Origin: Polynucleobacter necessarius
GTDB taxonomy: Bacteria; Pseudomonadota; Gammaproteobacteria; Burkholderiales; Burkholderiaceae
Reading direction: 5' to 3'
DNA: 64,000 nucleotides
Assembly: GCF_900095205.1 (NCBI RefSeq)
Contig: NZ_LT606951.1
Coordinates: 1,662,263-1,726,262, forward strand
How positions within the stretch are numbered: the stretch's first letter is position 1; each line of letters opens with the position of its first letter. Under the pieces are notes generated by a model, which was not told where the DNA came from, searched no databases, and saw nothing but the letters and a program-made list of their open reading frames with translations. The translations under genes and the position numbers were made by a program. Below are positions 31,628 to 41,235 of the stretch, one piece after another.

Positions 31628-32047
31628 ATGGCTGGATCTTCATTACGTAAAAACAAACGCCGGGCGATGTCTGACATCAATGTAGTGCCCTACATCGATG
31701 TGATGTTGGTATTGCTAGTGATCTTCATGGTCACTGCTTCCATGGTTAATCCCGGTGTAGTCAACTTACCAACAGTAGGTGGTGCCAAAGTTCAAACTTT
31801 ACCGCCCGTCTTTTTAACCATTGATGCCAACGAAAATGTCATCGTACGCAAAGATGGTGACCCTACACAAACCTTAAATAAATTTGAACTTGGCAGCTTT
31901 GCGCGTTCGCAAGCTGAAAAATCAGCTGATCAACCCATTGTGATTGCAGCCGATAAATCCATCAAATACGAGACTGTGATGGATGTCATGTCCAAGCTCA
32001 AAGAGAATGGTGTCAAGCGTGTTGGCCTTGCGGTGAAGACCCAATAA
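31628..32047 (+). CDS. tolR: Tol-Pal system protein TolR
   Basis: A 139-residue protein: short cytoplasmic N-terminus, MSDINVVPYIDVMLVLLVIF transmembrane helix with the essential Asp for proton passage, then a periplasmic domain ending NGVKRVGLAVKTQ. Partner of TolQ. Paralogous to the broken ExbD encoded six kilobases upstream, with the same D-x-x-L arrangement. Confidence 0.94.
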   Translation: MAGSSLRKNKRRAMSDINVVPYIDVMLVLLVIFMVTASMVNPGVVNLPTVGGAKVQTLPPVFLTIDANENVIVRKDGDPTQTLNKFELGSFARSQAEKSADQPIVIAADKSIKYETVMDVMSKLKENGVKRVGLAVKTQ

Positions 32048-32073
32048 GGTTTGACGGTCAGTCTTCATTCTTC

Positions 32074-32886
32074 ATGAATAGCACTCCTACTTTTCAGCCA
32101 GGCTTCTCGCCATTCAAGAGAGGCCGCTTTACAAAACAAGAAAGTACTAAGCGCGCCTTTACTTTTTCACTCATAGCCCATTTAGGATTACTGGCTCTAC
32201 TGATGATTGGCATTAACTGGAATAACAAAACTTCTTCTGGTGTTGAAGTGGAACTTTGGGACTCTGCGCCCCAAGTGGAGGCGCCTCCAGAGCCCGAACT
32301 CAAAACAGAAGTTAAAGAAGAAGCTGCTGACATCGCCATCAAAAAAAAAGAAGTAAAGAAAGAACCTCCTAAAAAAGAGGTCAAGGAAACTCCTAAGGCA
32401 ATAAAACCGCCACCTCCCAAGGAGAAGCCCAAGGAACCGGAAAAACCAAAAAAGGCTGAGACTCCTAAAGCACCATCTCCCGCTGAAACTAAAGCGAATG
32501 CGGCAGCAGAAAAAGCCCGTGCAGATCAATTGGCACGATTGCGTGCTGCTGCTGGCGCCGAAGGTGGTAGTGGCGGCACAGTGGGTAGTGGTGTTGGAGG
32601 TGGTGGTAATGCACCTCCAGGCTGGACCGATAAAGTCATTAAAAAAGTGAAGCCACTCATTGTCTTTAACCCTGAATCAGTCAGCGGAAATCCCGCTGCT
32701 GTCGTTCTGGTTAATCTGGCACCTGACGGCGCTATTTTGAGCACCAGCATTCAGTCATCTAGCGGCAATGCCGGCTGGGATCGTGCGGTCTTACTTGCCC
32801 TTAGTCGTGCAGAGAGTTTGCCAAAAGACGACAATGGCAAAATTCCTCAACGCGAAGTAAAACTCACCTTTAAACCCAAAGATTAA
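32074..32886 (+). CDS. tolA: Cell envelope protein TolA
   Basis: A 270-residue protein with one N-terminal membrane helix (SLIAHLGLLALLMIGINW, about residues 33-50), a long periplasmic linker rich in Lys, Glu and Pro (about residues 78-155), a Gly-rich hinge near 165-185, and a C-terminal TonB/TolA-like domain (GWTDKVIKKVKPLIVF to the end). It bridges TolQR and Pal. The composition bias of the linker produces long spurious frames on the other strand. Confidence 0.93.
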   Translation: MNSTPTFQPGFSPFKRGRFTKQESTKRAFTFSLIAHLGLLALLMIGINWNNKTSSGVEVELWDSAPQVEAPPEPELKTEVKEEAADIAIKKKEVKKEPPKKEVKETPKAIKPPPPKEKPKEPEKPKKAETPKAPSPAETKANAAAEKARADQLARLRAAAGAEGGSGGTVGSGVGGGGNAPPGWTDKVIKKVKPLIVFNPESVSGNPAAVVLVNLAPDGAILSTSIQSSSGNAGWDRAVLLALSRAESLPKDDNGKIPQREVKLTFKPKD

Positions 32887-32889
32887 TGC

Positions 32890-34212
32890 ATGCTGCAAAT
32901 TGCAAAAAGATTGAAAGCGCTACTGAACTCTTTTAGCTCGATTGTTATTGCCTCATGTATCACGCTGTTATCAGGTACGGCAACACTTGTACTTGCTCAA
33001 ATGAATATTGAAATCACAGGCGTGGGTCAATCACTCTACCCAATCGCAGTGATGCGTTTTAAAGATGAAAATAAATTACCTACTGGCGTGACAGAAATCA
33101 TTCGTCAGGATTTAGCGCGAAGCGGTTACTTTAAAAATACTGAAAACGGTAATGCTGTTGAAAGTGATGATGGCACCCCCAACTATAAATCTTGGGCAGC
33201 ACGTGGTGCTGATGCATTGGTTGTGGGATCAGTAGTGCAAACCGGCGGATCCCAATTTGAAATCCATTACAAACTTTTTGATATTCGCAAATCCCAAAGT
33301 CTTGGTGGCTTAAATCTCAACTCAAGCGCGGATAACTTACGCGCCATTGCCCACAAGATTGCCGATGACATCATTCTTAAATTACTGGGTGAGCGTGGTG
33401 TGTTCTCGACCCGCCTGTCCTACGTTATCAAGGATGGCAAACGCTACCGCCTAGTTATCTCGGATGCTGATGGCCAAAATATCCGTAATGCTATGAATAG
33501 TGGAGAACCAATCATTTCTCCATCATGGTCGCCTGATGGTAAAAAAATGGCTTACGTTTCTTTTGAAGATCGCAAACCAGTAATTTATGTGCATGAGCTG
33601 GCAACTGGACGTCGTATATCTCTATCAAACCAAAAGGGCAATAACAGCGCCCCAGCATGGTCGCCTGATGGTAAAAAACTAGCCATCTCACTCTCCAAAG
33701 ATGGCAATACCCAAATTTATGGCATCAACGCAGATGGGACAGGTTTGCATCGCTTAACACGTGGTAACACGATCGACACCGAGCCTCAATACTCTGCTGA
33801 TGGTCGTTACATCTATTTCACTAGTGATCGCGGCGGCAATCCCCAAATCTATCGCATGAGCGCCGAGGGTGAACAAGCAGAAGGAGTTAAACGTGTTACC
33901 TTCAAACAAGGTTTTGTCACATCACCACGCATCTCGCCAGATGGAAAATATTTGGCTTACATTGCGAACATTGGTGGCGCTTACCGCCTCTACATTCTCA
34001 ATTTAGCAACGGGTGATGCTCAGGCTCTAACCGATGGCTCTAGTGATGAATCCCCCTCATTTGCTGCCAATGGTCGCTATGTTCTCTATTCCACCAAAGT
34101 CGGCGGTAAACGCGTTCTCGCCGCTGTTTCAGTGGACGGCAACTCTAAACAGGTATTAAGCATTCCAGGTTATGACGTCCGTCAGCCATCCCGGGGACCA
34201 TTTATGGACTAA
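32890..34212 (+). CDS. tolB: Tol-Pal system beta-propeller protein TolB
   Basis: A 440-residue protein with a signal sequence (IVIASCITLLSGTATLVLAQ) and an N-terminal alpha/beta domain, then a six-bladed propeller whose WD40-like repeats read SWSPDGKKMAYVSFE, AWSPDGKKLAISLS, QYSADGRYIYFTSDRGG and RISPDGKYLAYIAN. It is periplasmic and binds Pal. It starts four bases after the tolA stop. Intact. Confidence 0.95.
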   Translation: MLQIAKRLKALLNSFSSIVIASCITLLSGTATLVLAQMNIEITGVGQSLYPIAVMRFKDENKLPTGVTEIIRQDLARSGYFKNTENGNAVESDDGTPNYKSWAARGADALVVGSVVQTGGSQFEIHYKLFDIRKSQSLGGLNLNSSADNLRAIAHKIADDIILKLLGERGVFSTRLSYVIKDGKRYRLVISDADGQNIRNAMNSGEPIISPSWSPDGKKMAYVSFEDRKPVIYVHELATGRRISLSNQKGNNSAPAWSPDGKKLAISLSKDGNTQIYGINADGTGLHRLTRGNTIDTEPQYSADGRYIYFTSDRGGNPQIYRMSAEGEQAEGVKRVTFKQGFVTSPRISPDGKYLAYIANIGGAYRLYILNLATGDAQALTDGSSDESPSFAANGRYVLYSTKVGGKRVLAAVSVDGNSKQVLSIPGYDVRQPSRGPFMD

Positions 34213-34364
34213 GGCTTTGGGGTCTCGATTTTCTAGCAAAACCCTTTTAAAGATGTCAAAAAGTCACTTTTGATGTTCTTAGGGGCATAATATTGGGTAT
34301 TGACTCCACTGGAGTAACTTTAATACTTATTTCGTTATTTGGCTTGTAGGAAAAAGGGAAGATC
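34213..34364 (+). promoter_or_regulatory. Possible internal promoter and dyad before pal
   Basis: The 152-base gap between tolB and pal contains TTGACT (34300-34305) and an AT-rich -10 candidate ATACTT (34323-34328) at 17-base spacing. Between them lies a perfect odd palindrome ACTCCA-C-TGGAGT (34303-34315) that could be an operator. Independent pal transcription is common in proteobacteria; no specific regulator is implied. Confidence 0.35.
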
Positions 34365-34871
34365 ATGAAGATTTCTATCGCACGTCGTGCAGTATCGTTT
34401 GCCTTAATTGGAGTTACGGCACTTTTATTAGCCGCCTGCTCAAGCGTTAAGCTAGATGACACCGATGGCGCCAATAGCAGCGGTAATAGCAATGGTAACT
34501 TTGGCTCTCAGCCATGGAATGATCCTAAGAGCCCACTCTTCGAAAAGAGTGTTTACTTTGGTTTTGATGAATACACCGTTCAAACTAAATATCAAAAAAT
34601 GTTATCGGCACACGCCAGTTATTTAAAGGCCAACCAAAAACAGAATATCATCATTCAAGGCAATACCGATGAACGCGGAACCGCTGAGTACAACTTAGCT
34701 TTGGGACAACGGCGTTCTGATGCTGTTCGCAAATTATTGAACTTGATGGGTGTTTCTGATGATCAAATGGAAGCAGTCAGCTTTGGCAAAGAAAAACCAA
34801 AAGCCGAAGGTGATAATGAAGCAGCTTGGGCAGAAAATCGTCGTGCTGACATTGTGTACATCACCAACTAA
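34365..34871 (+). CDS. pal: Peptidoglycan-associated lipoprotein Pal
   Basis: A 168-residue lipoprotein: signal and lipobox FALIGVTALLLAACSS (Cys lipidated), short linker, then an OmpA-like domain with SVYFGFDEYTV and the peptidoglycan-binding segment GNTDERGTAEYNLALGQRRS. It anchors the outer membrane to peptidoglycan and to TolB/TolA. Intact, directly followed by cpoB with no gap. Confidence 0.96.
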   Translation: MKISIARRAVSFALIGVTALLLAACSSVKLDDTDGANSSGNSNGNFGSQPWNDPKSPLFEKSVYFGFDEYTVQTKYQKMLSAHASYLKANQKQNIIIQGNTDERGTAEYNLALGQRRSDAVRKLLNLMGVSDDQMEAVSFGKEKPKAEGDNEAAWAENRRADIVYITN

Positions 34872-35603
34872 ATGAAGATGCCTTCAAACCCAATCAAACA
34901 AACGCTCTCACGAGCGTTTTGTTTAAGTGCCACCCTCATTTGTTTGAGTGCCTCAAGTAGCGCTTGGGCACTCTTCTCAGACGATGAAGCTCGTAAGGCT
35001 ATTTTAGATTTACGCAAGTCTCTTGCAACAACCCAGTTGGAGTTACAGGGTCAAATCGATAAGCTTAAATCAGAGAATGCAGTGCTACGTGGCAAGGTAG
35101 AAGAGCTTGAAAAACAAGGCGAAGACATTAACACTAGCCAAAAAACATATTACCAAGATCTGAATACGCGCCTAGGTAATTTCGAGCCACGCACTATCAC
35201 CATTGAGGGTATCTCTGGAACCGTACAGCCCGGTGAGAAAAAAGCCTATGACGATGCGTTAAAGGCATTTCAAGCAGGTAATTTGAAAAAAGCTGACCAA
35301 GCTTTTTCTTCCTTTACCGCTAAATACTCTAGCAGCCCTTATTTACCTCTTGCTTTGTATTGGGGTGGTAATAGTAAATATGCCCGCAAGGATTATGCAG
35401 GCGCCATCAGTCAACTTCAGCGTCTAATCAAGACCTACCCAAATCATCCACGCATTCCAGCGGCTATGGTGACTTTGGGAAATTCTCAATTAGAAAGTGG
35501 CAACAAGGCTGCTGCCAAAAAAACCTTTGCAGAAATTATTGCTAAATACCCCGATACTGAATCTGCTAAAGAAGCTCAGCAATTGATGAGTGGAACAAAG
35601 TAA
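34872..35603 (+). CDS. cpoB: Cell division coordinator CpoB (YbgF)
   Basis: A 243-residue periplasmic protein with a signal peptide (CLSATLICLSASSSAWALFS), a coiled-coil (about residues 45-90, LRKSLATTQLELQGQIDKLK) and a C-terminal TPR domain (AYDDALKAFQAGNLKKADQA, ALYWGGNSKYARKDYAGAI). It couples Tol-Pal constriction to peptidoglycan synthesis. The ATG immediately follows the pal stop codon. Confidence 0.93.
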   Translation: MKMPSNPIKQTLSRAFCLSATLICLSASSSAWALFSDDEARKAILDLRKSLATTQLELQGQIDKLKSENAVLRGKVEELEKQGEDINTSQKTYYQDLNTRLGNFEPRTITIEGISGTVQPGEKKAYDDALKAFQAGNLKKADQAFSSFTAKYSSSPYLPLALYWGGNSKYARKDYAGAISQLQRLIKTYPNHPRIPAAMVTLGNSQLESGNKAAAKKTFAEIIAKYPDTESAKEAQQLMSGTK

Positions 35604-35620
35604 TTATCCGCCACTGACTC

Positions 35621-36381
35621 ATGTCTAAACTGTCTGCTGCATTTTAAATCTCTCGCACCTCGTAAACTCGGAGCTCCAGCGGTCATTCTATTTTCCGGCG
35701 GACTAGATTCCACCACCGTTCTCGCCTTAGCTAAAGATCTTGAATATACACCTTATGCGCTCTCTGTAGGATATGGTCAGCGCCATTCCTCAGAGTTAGC
35801 TGCAGCCAAACATATTGCAAAACAGATTGGGGTAGCTCGTCACGAAATCGTCAATTTGGATCTCACACGATTTGGTGGATCCGCCTTAACGGACTCATCT
35901 ATAGCCGTTCCTGTTACACCAGGCAATGATCAAGAGATTCCAATTACCTACGTACCGGCTCGCAATACGATTCTGTTATCTCTTGCCTTAGACTGGGCCG
36001 AATCTTTGGGTTGGTCTTGATATTTTCTATGGCGCCAATGCAGTGGATTATTCGGGCTATCCTGATTGCCGCCGCCGCCCAGAGTATGTAGCATCATTCG
36101 AGAACATGGCTAATTTAGCCACTAAAGCTGGCGTAGAGGCTATGAACGATTCAAATCGTTTTCGGGTGCACGCTCCTATTATTAGCCTCACTAAGGCAGA
36201 AATCATTCAACTTGGAACCACTCTAGGAGTGGATTATTCCCAAACCGTTTCCTGCTATCAGGCCAATGATTTAGGTGAAGCATGTGGGGAATGTGAGTCA
36301 TGCCGTTTAAGACAGGTGGGTTTTAAGCAGGCTCATGTAAGTGATCCAACGCGATATCAAAACACTTCTAAAAATAATTAG
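35621..36381 (+). pseudogene. queC: 7-cyano-7-deazaguanine synthase QueC, frameshifted
   Basis: MSKLSAAF at 35621 is followed by an extra T (TTTT at 35642-35645) that gives an immediate stop. The next frame carries the PP-loop [19 protein letters not shown] and [13 protein letters not shown]; a second extra T near 36010 breaks it again. The last frame has [15 protein letters not shown], a six-base CGC duplication after it, and the zinc cysteines [14 protein letters not shown]. Three insertions therefore separate domains that otherwise make a complete QueC. De novo preQ0/queuosine synthesis is probably lost unless another copy exists. Confidence 0.92.
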
Positions 36382-36383
36382 CC

Positions 36384-37001
36384 TTACTTCGGCTGCACAC
36401 TTAGCATCCTCGCTACATAGCGCGCAATAAGATCCACCTCTAGATTCATAGCATCCCCTGGCTTTAAATTACCAAGTGTCGTATTTTGCAAAGTATGCGG
36501 AATGATGTTGATGTCAATAATGCAAGCGTTGACTGTGTCTTCAACTTGATTCACAGTCAACGATACGCCGTTCACAACTATAGAGCCCTTGTACGCCAGA
36601 TATTGCGCGAGCTCTTTGGGTGCCTCGATACGTAACAACCAGGAGCCATATTCGTCATTCGCAACTTGAGAAAAATGTGTAACCTTTCCAACACCATCTA
36701 CGTGCCCGCTCACTAAATGTCCGCCTAAGCGATCATTTAAGTGCATGGCTTTTTCAAGATTGACCGGGCCAACCTGATCGAGACCAACCGTTTTATTGAG
36801 AGACTCGCGAGAAATATCTAAACTGAAACTAGTGTCATTCAGTTGCGTGGCAGTCATACAGGCACCCTGGATAGCAATACTGTCACCTAAAGCGGCATCA
36901 TCCAGATAACCTGCTGGAAACTCAACTAGCAAATGTAAACCATCGCCTTTTGCTTCGGCGCTTCTAATTTGACCAACTGCAGTAATAATTCCAGTAAACA
37001 T
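36384..37001 (-). CDS. ribE: Riboflavin synthase alpha subunit
   Basis: A 205-residue protein made of two similar barrels: MFTGIITAVGQIRSAEAKGD, GACMTATQL in the first and GHLVSGHVDGVGKVT, NGVSLTVNQVED, NTTLGNLKPGDAMNLEVDLI in the second. It dismutates two lumazines into riboflavin. Convergent with queC with two bases between and 10 bases after ribD. Intact. Confidence 0.95.
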   Translation of the reverse strand: MFTGIITAVGQIRSAEAKGDGLHLLVEFPAGYLDDAALGDSIAIQGACMTATQLNDTSFSLDISRESLNKTVGLDQVGPVNLEKAMHLNDRLGGHLVSGHVDGVGKVTHFSQVANDEYGSWLLRIEAPKELAQYLAYKGSIVVNGVSLTVNQVEDTVNACIIDINIIPHTLQNTTLGNLKPGDAMNLEVDLIARYVARMLSVQPK

Positions 37002-37011
37002 AAATATGATT

Positions 37012-38128
37012 TTAGTTTTTAATTAAACGGATTCGTAGATCAGACCCAAATAGAGTTTGATCGATGGGTTTCCAATTCTGCCTGCCATCCAAAGAACTCA
37101 AGGGGGTGACATTGGCTATACCAATGCCTTCGCCCATAAAAAATGGCGCGTAGTACAAAAGGAGTTCATCCACGCAATTTTCTCGAAGCAGGGAGCCATT
37201 CAGCTTAAAGCCTGCTTCAACGTGAATCTCATTCATTTCGCGCTCTTTTGCTAAGTAGGAGAATAATTTGGTTAGATCCACTTTGCCAAATACATTACTC
37301 ATGGCAATGACTTCAATCCCGCGCCCGTTAAATGTTTTTGCTTTTTGCTGTAATTCGGGATCGTCTAGATTGGCACAAATAATCATGACGCCAGATTGAT
37401 CAGCATTTTCTAGGATTTTTGCTGTTATAGGGGTTTCCAGCTTGGAATCAACGATGACGCGCCATGGTTGACGTGAAGTTGAAACATCCCGAATATTTAA
37501 ACTGGGATCATCTTCTTTAACGGTGCCCACACCTGTAACAACGGCACAGGCTTGAGCACGCCAATGATGCCCATCTGCTCTTGCAAGTGAGCCACTAATC
37601 CACCGACTACGACCATCCGGTAAAGCAGTTTTGCCATCTAAGCTTGCTGCGATTTTCATCCGCACCCATGGCAATCCGCGTGTCATCCTTGAGATAAATC
37701 CTAGGTTTAATGAGTGAGCTTCTTCTTCCAGCAGCCCACAATCCACCTTGATTCCAGCCGTCCTTAAGCGCTCCAAGCCCTTGCCAGCAACTAAGGGATT
37801 GGAATCTGACATAGCTACAAACACAGCTTGCAGGTTTTGCGGCAATCAATGCATCAACACAGGGGGGCGTTCGTCCTGTATGGCTACATGGCTCAAGAGT
37901 GACATACATTGTTGAGCCTGCTGGATCATGCCCTAAAGCCTTTGCATGGCTTAGAGCCTGAATCTCTGCATGAGCGCCACCTATCCTCTGAGTAAATCCT
38001 TTTCCAATAACTTGACCATCTTTAACAATCACACAGCCCACTCTGGGATTGGGATTTGATAAATAAAGTGCTTTTCGAGCCTCGGCCAAAGCCTCGCCCA
38101 TAAATTGGAGGTCAACTGCGCTATACAT
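37012..38128 (-). pseudogene. ribD: Bifunctional riboflavin deaminase/reductase RibD, one frameshift
   Basis: The N-terminal deaminase is present: MGEALAEARKALYLSNPNPR, GGAHAEIQAL and TLEPCSHTGRTPPCVDALIA with the zinc ligands. One extra A (TTTT on the plus strand, 37835-37838) after DALIAA shifts the frame. The rest follows in the next frame: VAMSDSNPLVAGKGLERLR, GLPWVRMKIAASLDGKTALP and the full reductase domain. A single-base change would restore a normal protein of about 370 residues. Start chosen at 38128 (MYSAVDLQ). ribE, ribBA and ribH beside it are intact, so the lesion is either very recent or a sequence error. Confidence 0.9.
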
Positions 38129-38713
38129 AGGGTCTATTAAACCATTCAATGGCTACGCTTTGTATCTGTTGTTGGATTACAGATGCGCCAACGCCCCCGC
38201 TACTCAAAATCATTTGGCGCTCTATGCTTGGAACTCTAATGTGACCCAAAATTAAACGATTAACCACAAATCCGCCTTGAGCGCTTTTAGCCGCTCCCGC
38301 CACATTAAACAGGATGCCCTTCTTACCCGAGCTTGGATCAATAAATTGCTTACCCCCACCCTTAAAGTACACGGGGTCAATGCTTGTCTGCGAGAACCAT
38401 TGTTTATTGATGCAGCCTGCTTTGACCGATTTCCCTACGCATCCACTTTGAACAACCCATCCAGCATCTCATCGACCTTCAGCATTTGGGACAATATGCA
38501 CGGACTAACCCAGATACAGGGCTTGTTGACGAACAAAATGAGCATGCGCAACAAATCTTCTGGCAATAGTTCTACCTCCCGATCTGCAATTTGCTCATAT
38601 AGCAAAGGCATAGTCATCATTGCCACAATAGCAATAATTAAGACTACTGCCATTAACTCTAGCAAACTAAATCCTGCTTGAATAATCCATCTTGAACTTT
38701 GGTATTTATTCAA
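38121..38713 (-). pseudogene. Type IV pilin-like minor pilin (FimT/GspH type), broken
   Basis: The start is intact: QAGFSLLELMAVVLIIAIVA is a prepilin cleavage site and helix (Gly-Phe-Ser-Leu-Leu-Glu). After EDLL the frame shifts; the probable original frame reads AHAHFVRQQALYLG, then has TAG and TGA stops, and continues as GKSVKAGCINKQW and GGGKQFIDPSSGKKGILFNV. These fit the tail of a FimT/GspH-like minor pilin. At least one frameshift and two stops inactivate it. Last gene of the minor-pilin operon, overlapping the ribD start. Confidence 0.75.
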
Positions 38714-39035
38714 ATGATTGGCGCCAATTTAAGCGACTCACAATACCCGTTTTTTCGTCAATGACAACGCCAATCTGAATCGCTGGCGTTTGTTTGCTGG
38801 AGATGAGCCAGCCATTTTTTCCTGAGGATTGAATAAAGCAATTATTTTCTTTTAAATTTGAAAGTGTAGTGATATTTTGCTCACAATCAAGTACAGCTTT
38901 TTCTACAGCAATAAAATGTTGTTGAGCTACCACCAATGTTTTGTCTTCCATGATGCGTATTGCATTTAATCTCTCCAAGTGAACAACCAGAGCGGAGCAA
39001 AGCAATAACAGCGGTATTACCCATGCCAAAATCAT
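38706..39035 (-). CDS. Membrane-anchored protein of the minor-pilin operon (PilX-like position)
   Basis: A 109-residue protein with one N-terminal hydrophobic segment (MILAWVIPLLLLCSALVVHL) and a soluble part with two cysteines (VLDCEQN, NNCFIQSS). Its ATG overlaps the TGA of the pilW-like gene (TGATG) and it overlaps the next pilin gene by eight bases, so it belongs to the operon. No prepilin cleavage motif is present. Position suggests a PilX-like pilus component; function unknown. It is the only open frame left in this operon, yet its partners are broken. Confidence 0.65.
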   Translation of the reverse strand: MILAWVIPLLLLCSALVVHLERLNAIRIMEDKTLVVAQQHFIAVEKAVLDCEQNITTLSNLKENNCFIQSSGKNGWLISSKQTPAIQIGVVIDEKTGIVSRLNWRQSFE

Positions 39036-39688
39036 CAGAGATTCCTAGTTGAAAAAGTACGCTCTAACTCTAGGTTTAGCCTCCCTCCATCGGTCATTTT
39101 TAATTTGACCTTAAAGAGCTTCTGACCTTTGATTGATTGGGATTGAGCGGGGTTTACCTCTTCTATAAAAAGTCCGCCAACTCCATTCATCAAGGTGGAG
39201 TTTTGAATGCGCCCTTGACGATCAAGGGACCGACATATCAGAGAGCCGCCATCTACTTTTTACCCTTTTAGAATACCCGCTTGATGATCTACCAACAATC
39301 CCTGAAGCGCTAAAAGATTTTTAGTGCGCTCTTTAGTGATTACGTTGCCAATACAATCGTAGTCAATTCCGTTTGATAGTTGATGATGAATAGTGATTGA
39401 ATCAGACTTGTTATAGCCAGCCCCTTTATTTATCTGTAGAAAAGAATCGGGGGTCGATGCATTAGAGCCTAATTTGTTAATAGCTAAATCTATTGTTTGC
39501 AAGTTACAATATCCCGCCATCCGAATAGCACGTCCAATCAACTCAAAAGCACGATCCGCCTCTGAAATCAGTGATTGTGATTTCTCGTACTCAATTTGCT
39601 TGATGACCAAATCAGCGCTTGTCTTTAATAATGGATTGAGTAGTAGTGCGCATAGAGCGATTCCCATTAGGCACTCGAGCAATGTCAT
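39035..39688 (-). pseudogene. PilW-like minor pilin with in-frame stop
   Basis: The protein starts MTLLECLMGIALCALLLNPL, a prepilin-like TLLE motif and helix, then polar sequence to GLLVDHQAGILKG. A TAA follows (forward 39258-39260), but the same frame continues for another 70 residues (DGGSLICRSLDRQGRI, LFIEEVNPAQSQSIKGQKLF, LELERTFSTRNL) to a TGA that overlaps the next ATG. A single nonsense change therefore splits a PilW-like protein of about 217 residues. Confidence 0.75.
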
Positions 39689-39691
39689 TAC

Positions 39692-39914
39692 TTATACCTT
39701 TGGCAGATAAAGTGAGGTTAGATCTGACTTGTTCTTGCGCTTCAAAGGCATCTAATTCCTTTCTCAGCTGTGATCTTTTAATTTCTTGCTGTGTCAGGTT
39801 TAAGGCTAGGCGCTGATAAATACCTACTGACGCAATCCAGCCCCCCCCAGAATCATGCTCATTGCTAGCAAAAAAGCTCAAGCAATATGAAAAACCTGGG
39901 TTACTTTTTGCCAT
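39692..39914 (-). pseudogene. PilV-like minor pilin, several small indels
   Basis: From ATG 39914 the sequence begins MAKSNPGFS, then the expected LLEL and LAMSMIL of a type IV pilin helix appear only in other frames, separated by a TA insertion, extra Ts in a T6 run, and an 8-G run. Downstream IASVGIYQRLALNLTQQEIK returns in a further frame. The most natural end is YLPKV and TAA at 39692, just before pilW. It would be the first gene of the minor-pilin operon. Confidence 0.6.
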
Positions 39915-40069
39915 GGATCTCGTACAGGGGTGTTTTGGAGCTGACATGCCCTATTTTCATAGGAGGACTCCATTACCAAAACTCTCCTCTGAGGCTCTTT
40001 CTGTCAGAAAGTTGGGATATTGGGGTGGGAGTGAACAACAAGCAGATCCTGCGCTTAAAATAGAGGGCT

Positions 40070-41200
40070 ATGCCAAATAACCTTGCCTCCACCAAAGAAA
40101 TTATTGCTGACCTGCGCGCTGGCAAAATGGTGATCCTCGTTGATGAAGAAGATCGTGAAAACGAAGGCGATTTAGTCTTATCCGCAGATCATGTGACTGC
40201 TGAGGCCGTCAATTTCATGGCAAAACATGGTCGTGGCCTAATCTGCTTAACCTTAACTCGTGAGCGCTGCCAGCAATTGAATCTCCCTTTAATGGTGAGA
40301 GATAACGGCACCTCAATGGGCACTAATTTCACCGCATCTATTGAAGCTGCTAGCGGCGTCACCACAGGTATCTCAGCAGCTGATCGCGCCTTAACTATCA
40401 AAACTGCAGTTGCGCCAAACGCCAAGCCGAATGATTTAGTTCAGCCTGGTCATATTTTTCCATTAATGGCTCAGCCAGGTGGTGTATTGATTCGCTCGGG
40501 ACATACTGAGGCAGGATGTGACTTAGCCGCAATGGCCGGATGCTCCCCCACTTCTGTGATTTGCGAAATTATGAAAGATGATGGCAGCATGGCGCGCCTT
40601 CCAGATCTTTTGGAGTTTGCAAAAGAGCATCAATTAAAAATTGGCAGCATTGCCGATCTGATTCAATATCGCAGCCAAAATGAGAGCATTGTTGTACGCG
40701 AAGGATCTCGCGAATTTGTTACACCCTGGGGGAAATTCCAAGGCATTATTTATCGAGACACTCCGAGCTCTTGTATGCACATTGCACTGATTCATGGCAA
40801 ACCTTCCGAGTCCCAAGAAACACTGGTGCGCGTCCATGAGCCAGTTACCGTATTGGATTTTCTTGACTCCAATGTGAGCACTCATTCTTGGCCTCTTGCA
40901 AAAGCGCTTGAGCAAATTGCATCCGCACCTGCTGGGGTAGCGGTGCTTCTTAATGCCTCTAGTATTGCGGCCCCAAATGGTCAAGATTGGTTGGCTCAGT
41001 TTCAGAAGCTCAATCAATCACAAGATGACATTAAAAAACCGTTATCCAGAAAAACAGACTTCAGAAGCTATGGTATCGGCGCACAAATCTTGAAAGATAT
41101 TGGCGTTGGCAAAATGCGCTTGCTTGCAAATCCAAGTCCTGTACCGAGCCTCTCTGGTTATAAGCTCGAAGTGACAGGCTATAAGCCTTATACCCCTTAA
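40070..41200 (+). CDS. ribBA: 3,4-dihydroxy-2-butanone 4-phosphate synthase with degenerate GTP cyclohydrolase II domain
   Basis: Residues 1-200 are Rib[70 protein letters not shown] and [10 protein letters not shown]. The C-terminal part aligns in shape with RibA ([16 protein letters not shown] and a final [12 protein letters not shown]) but lacks the cysteine triplet that binds zinc in GTP cyclohydrolase II. It is therefore probably only RibB; GTP cyclohydrolase II must come from elsewhere. Such fused but degenerate RibBA proteins are common in this group. Confidence 0.93.
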   Translation: MPNNLASTKEIIADLRAGKMVILVDEEDRENEGDLVLSADHVTAEAVNFMAKHGRGLICLTLTRERCQQLNLPLMVRDNGTSMGTNFTASIEAASGVTTGISAADRALTIKTAVAPNAKPNDLVQPGHIFPLMAQPGGVLIRSGHTEAGCDLAAMAGCSPTSVICEIMKDDGSMARLPDLLEFAKEHQLKIGSIADLIQYRSQNESIVVREGSREFVTPWGKFQGIIYRDTPSSCMHIALIHGKPSESQETLVRVHEPVTVLDFLDSNVSTHSWPLAKALEQIASAPAGVAVLLNASSIAAPNGQDWLAQFQKLNQSQDDIKKPLSRKTDFRSYGIGAQILKDIGVGKMRLLANPSPVPSLSGYKLEVTGYKPYTP

Positions 41201-41235
41201 ACCTTGCAGCTCTTCATTTTTTAGAAAACTTTTTT

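Noticed and set aside
32094..32750. Long minus-strand frames opposite tolA
   Set aside because: They mirror the Lys/Glu/Pro- and Gly-rich codons of tolA and have no ribosome site or family likeness.
39915..40069. FMN riboswitch before ribBA
   Set aside because: I looked for the conserved RFN elements (AGGGT-CGGGG and GATGG-GAGAG type segments) and did not find them.
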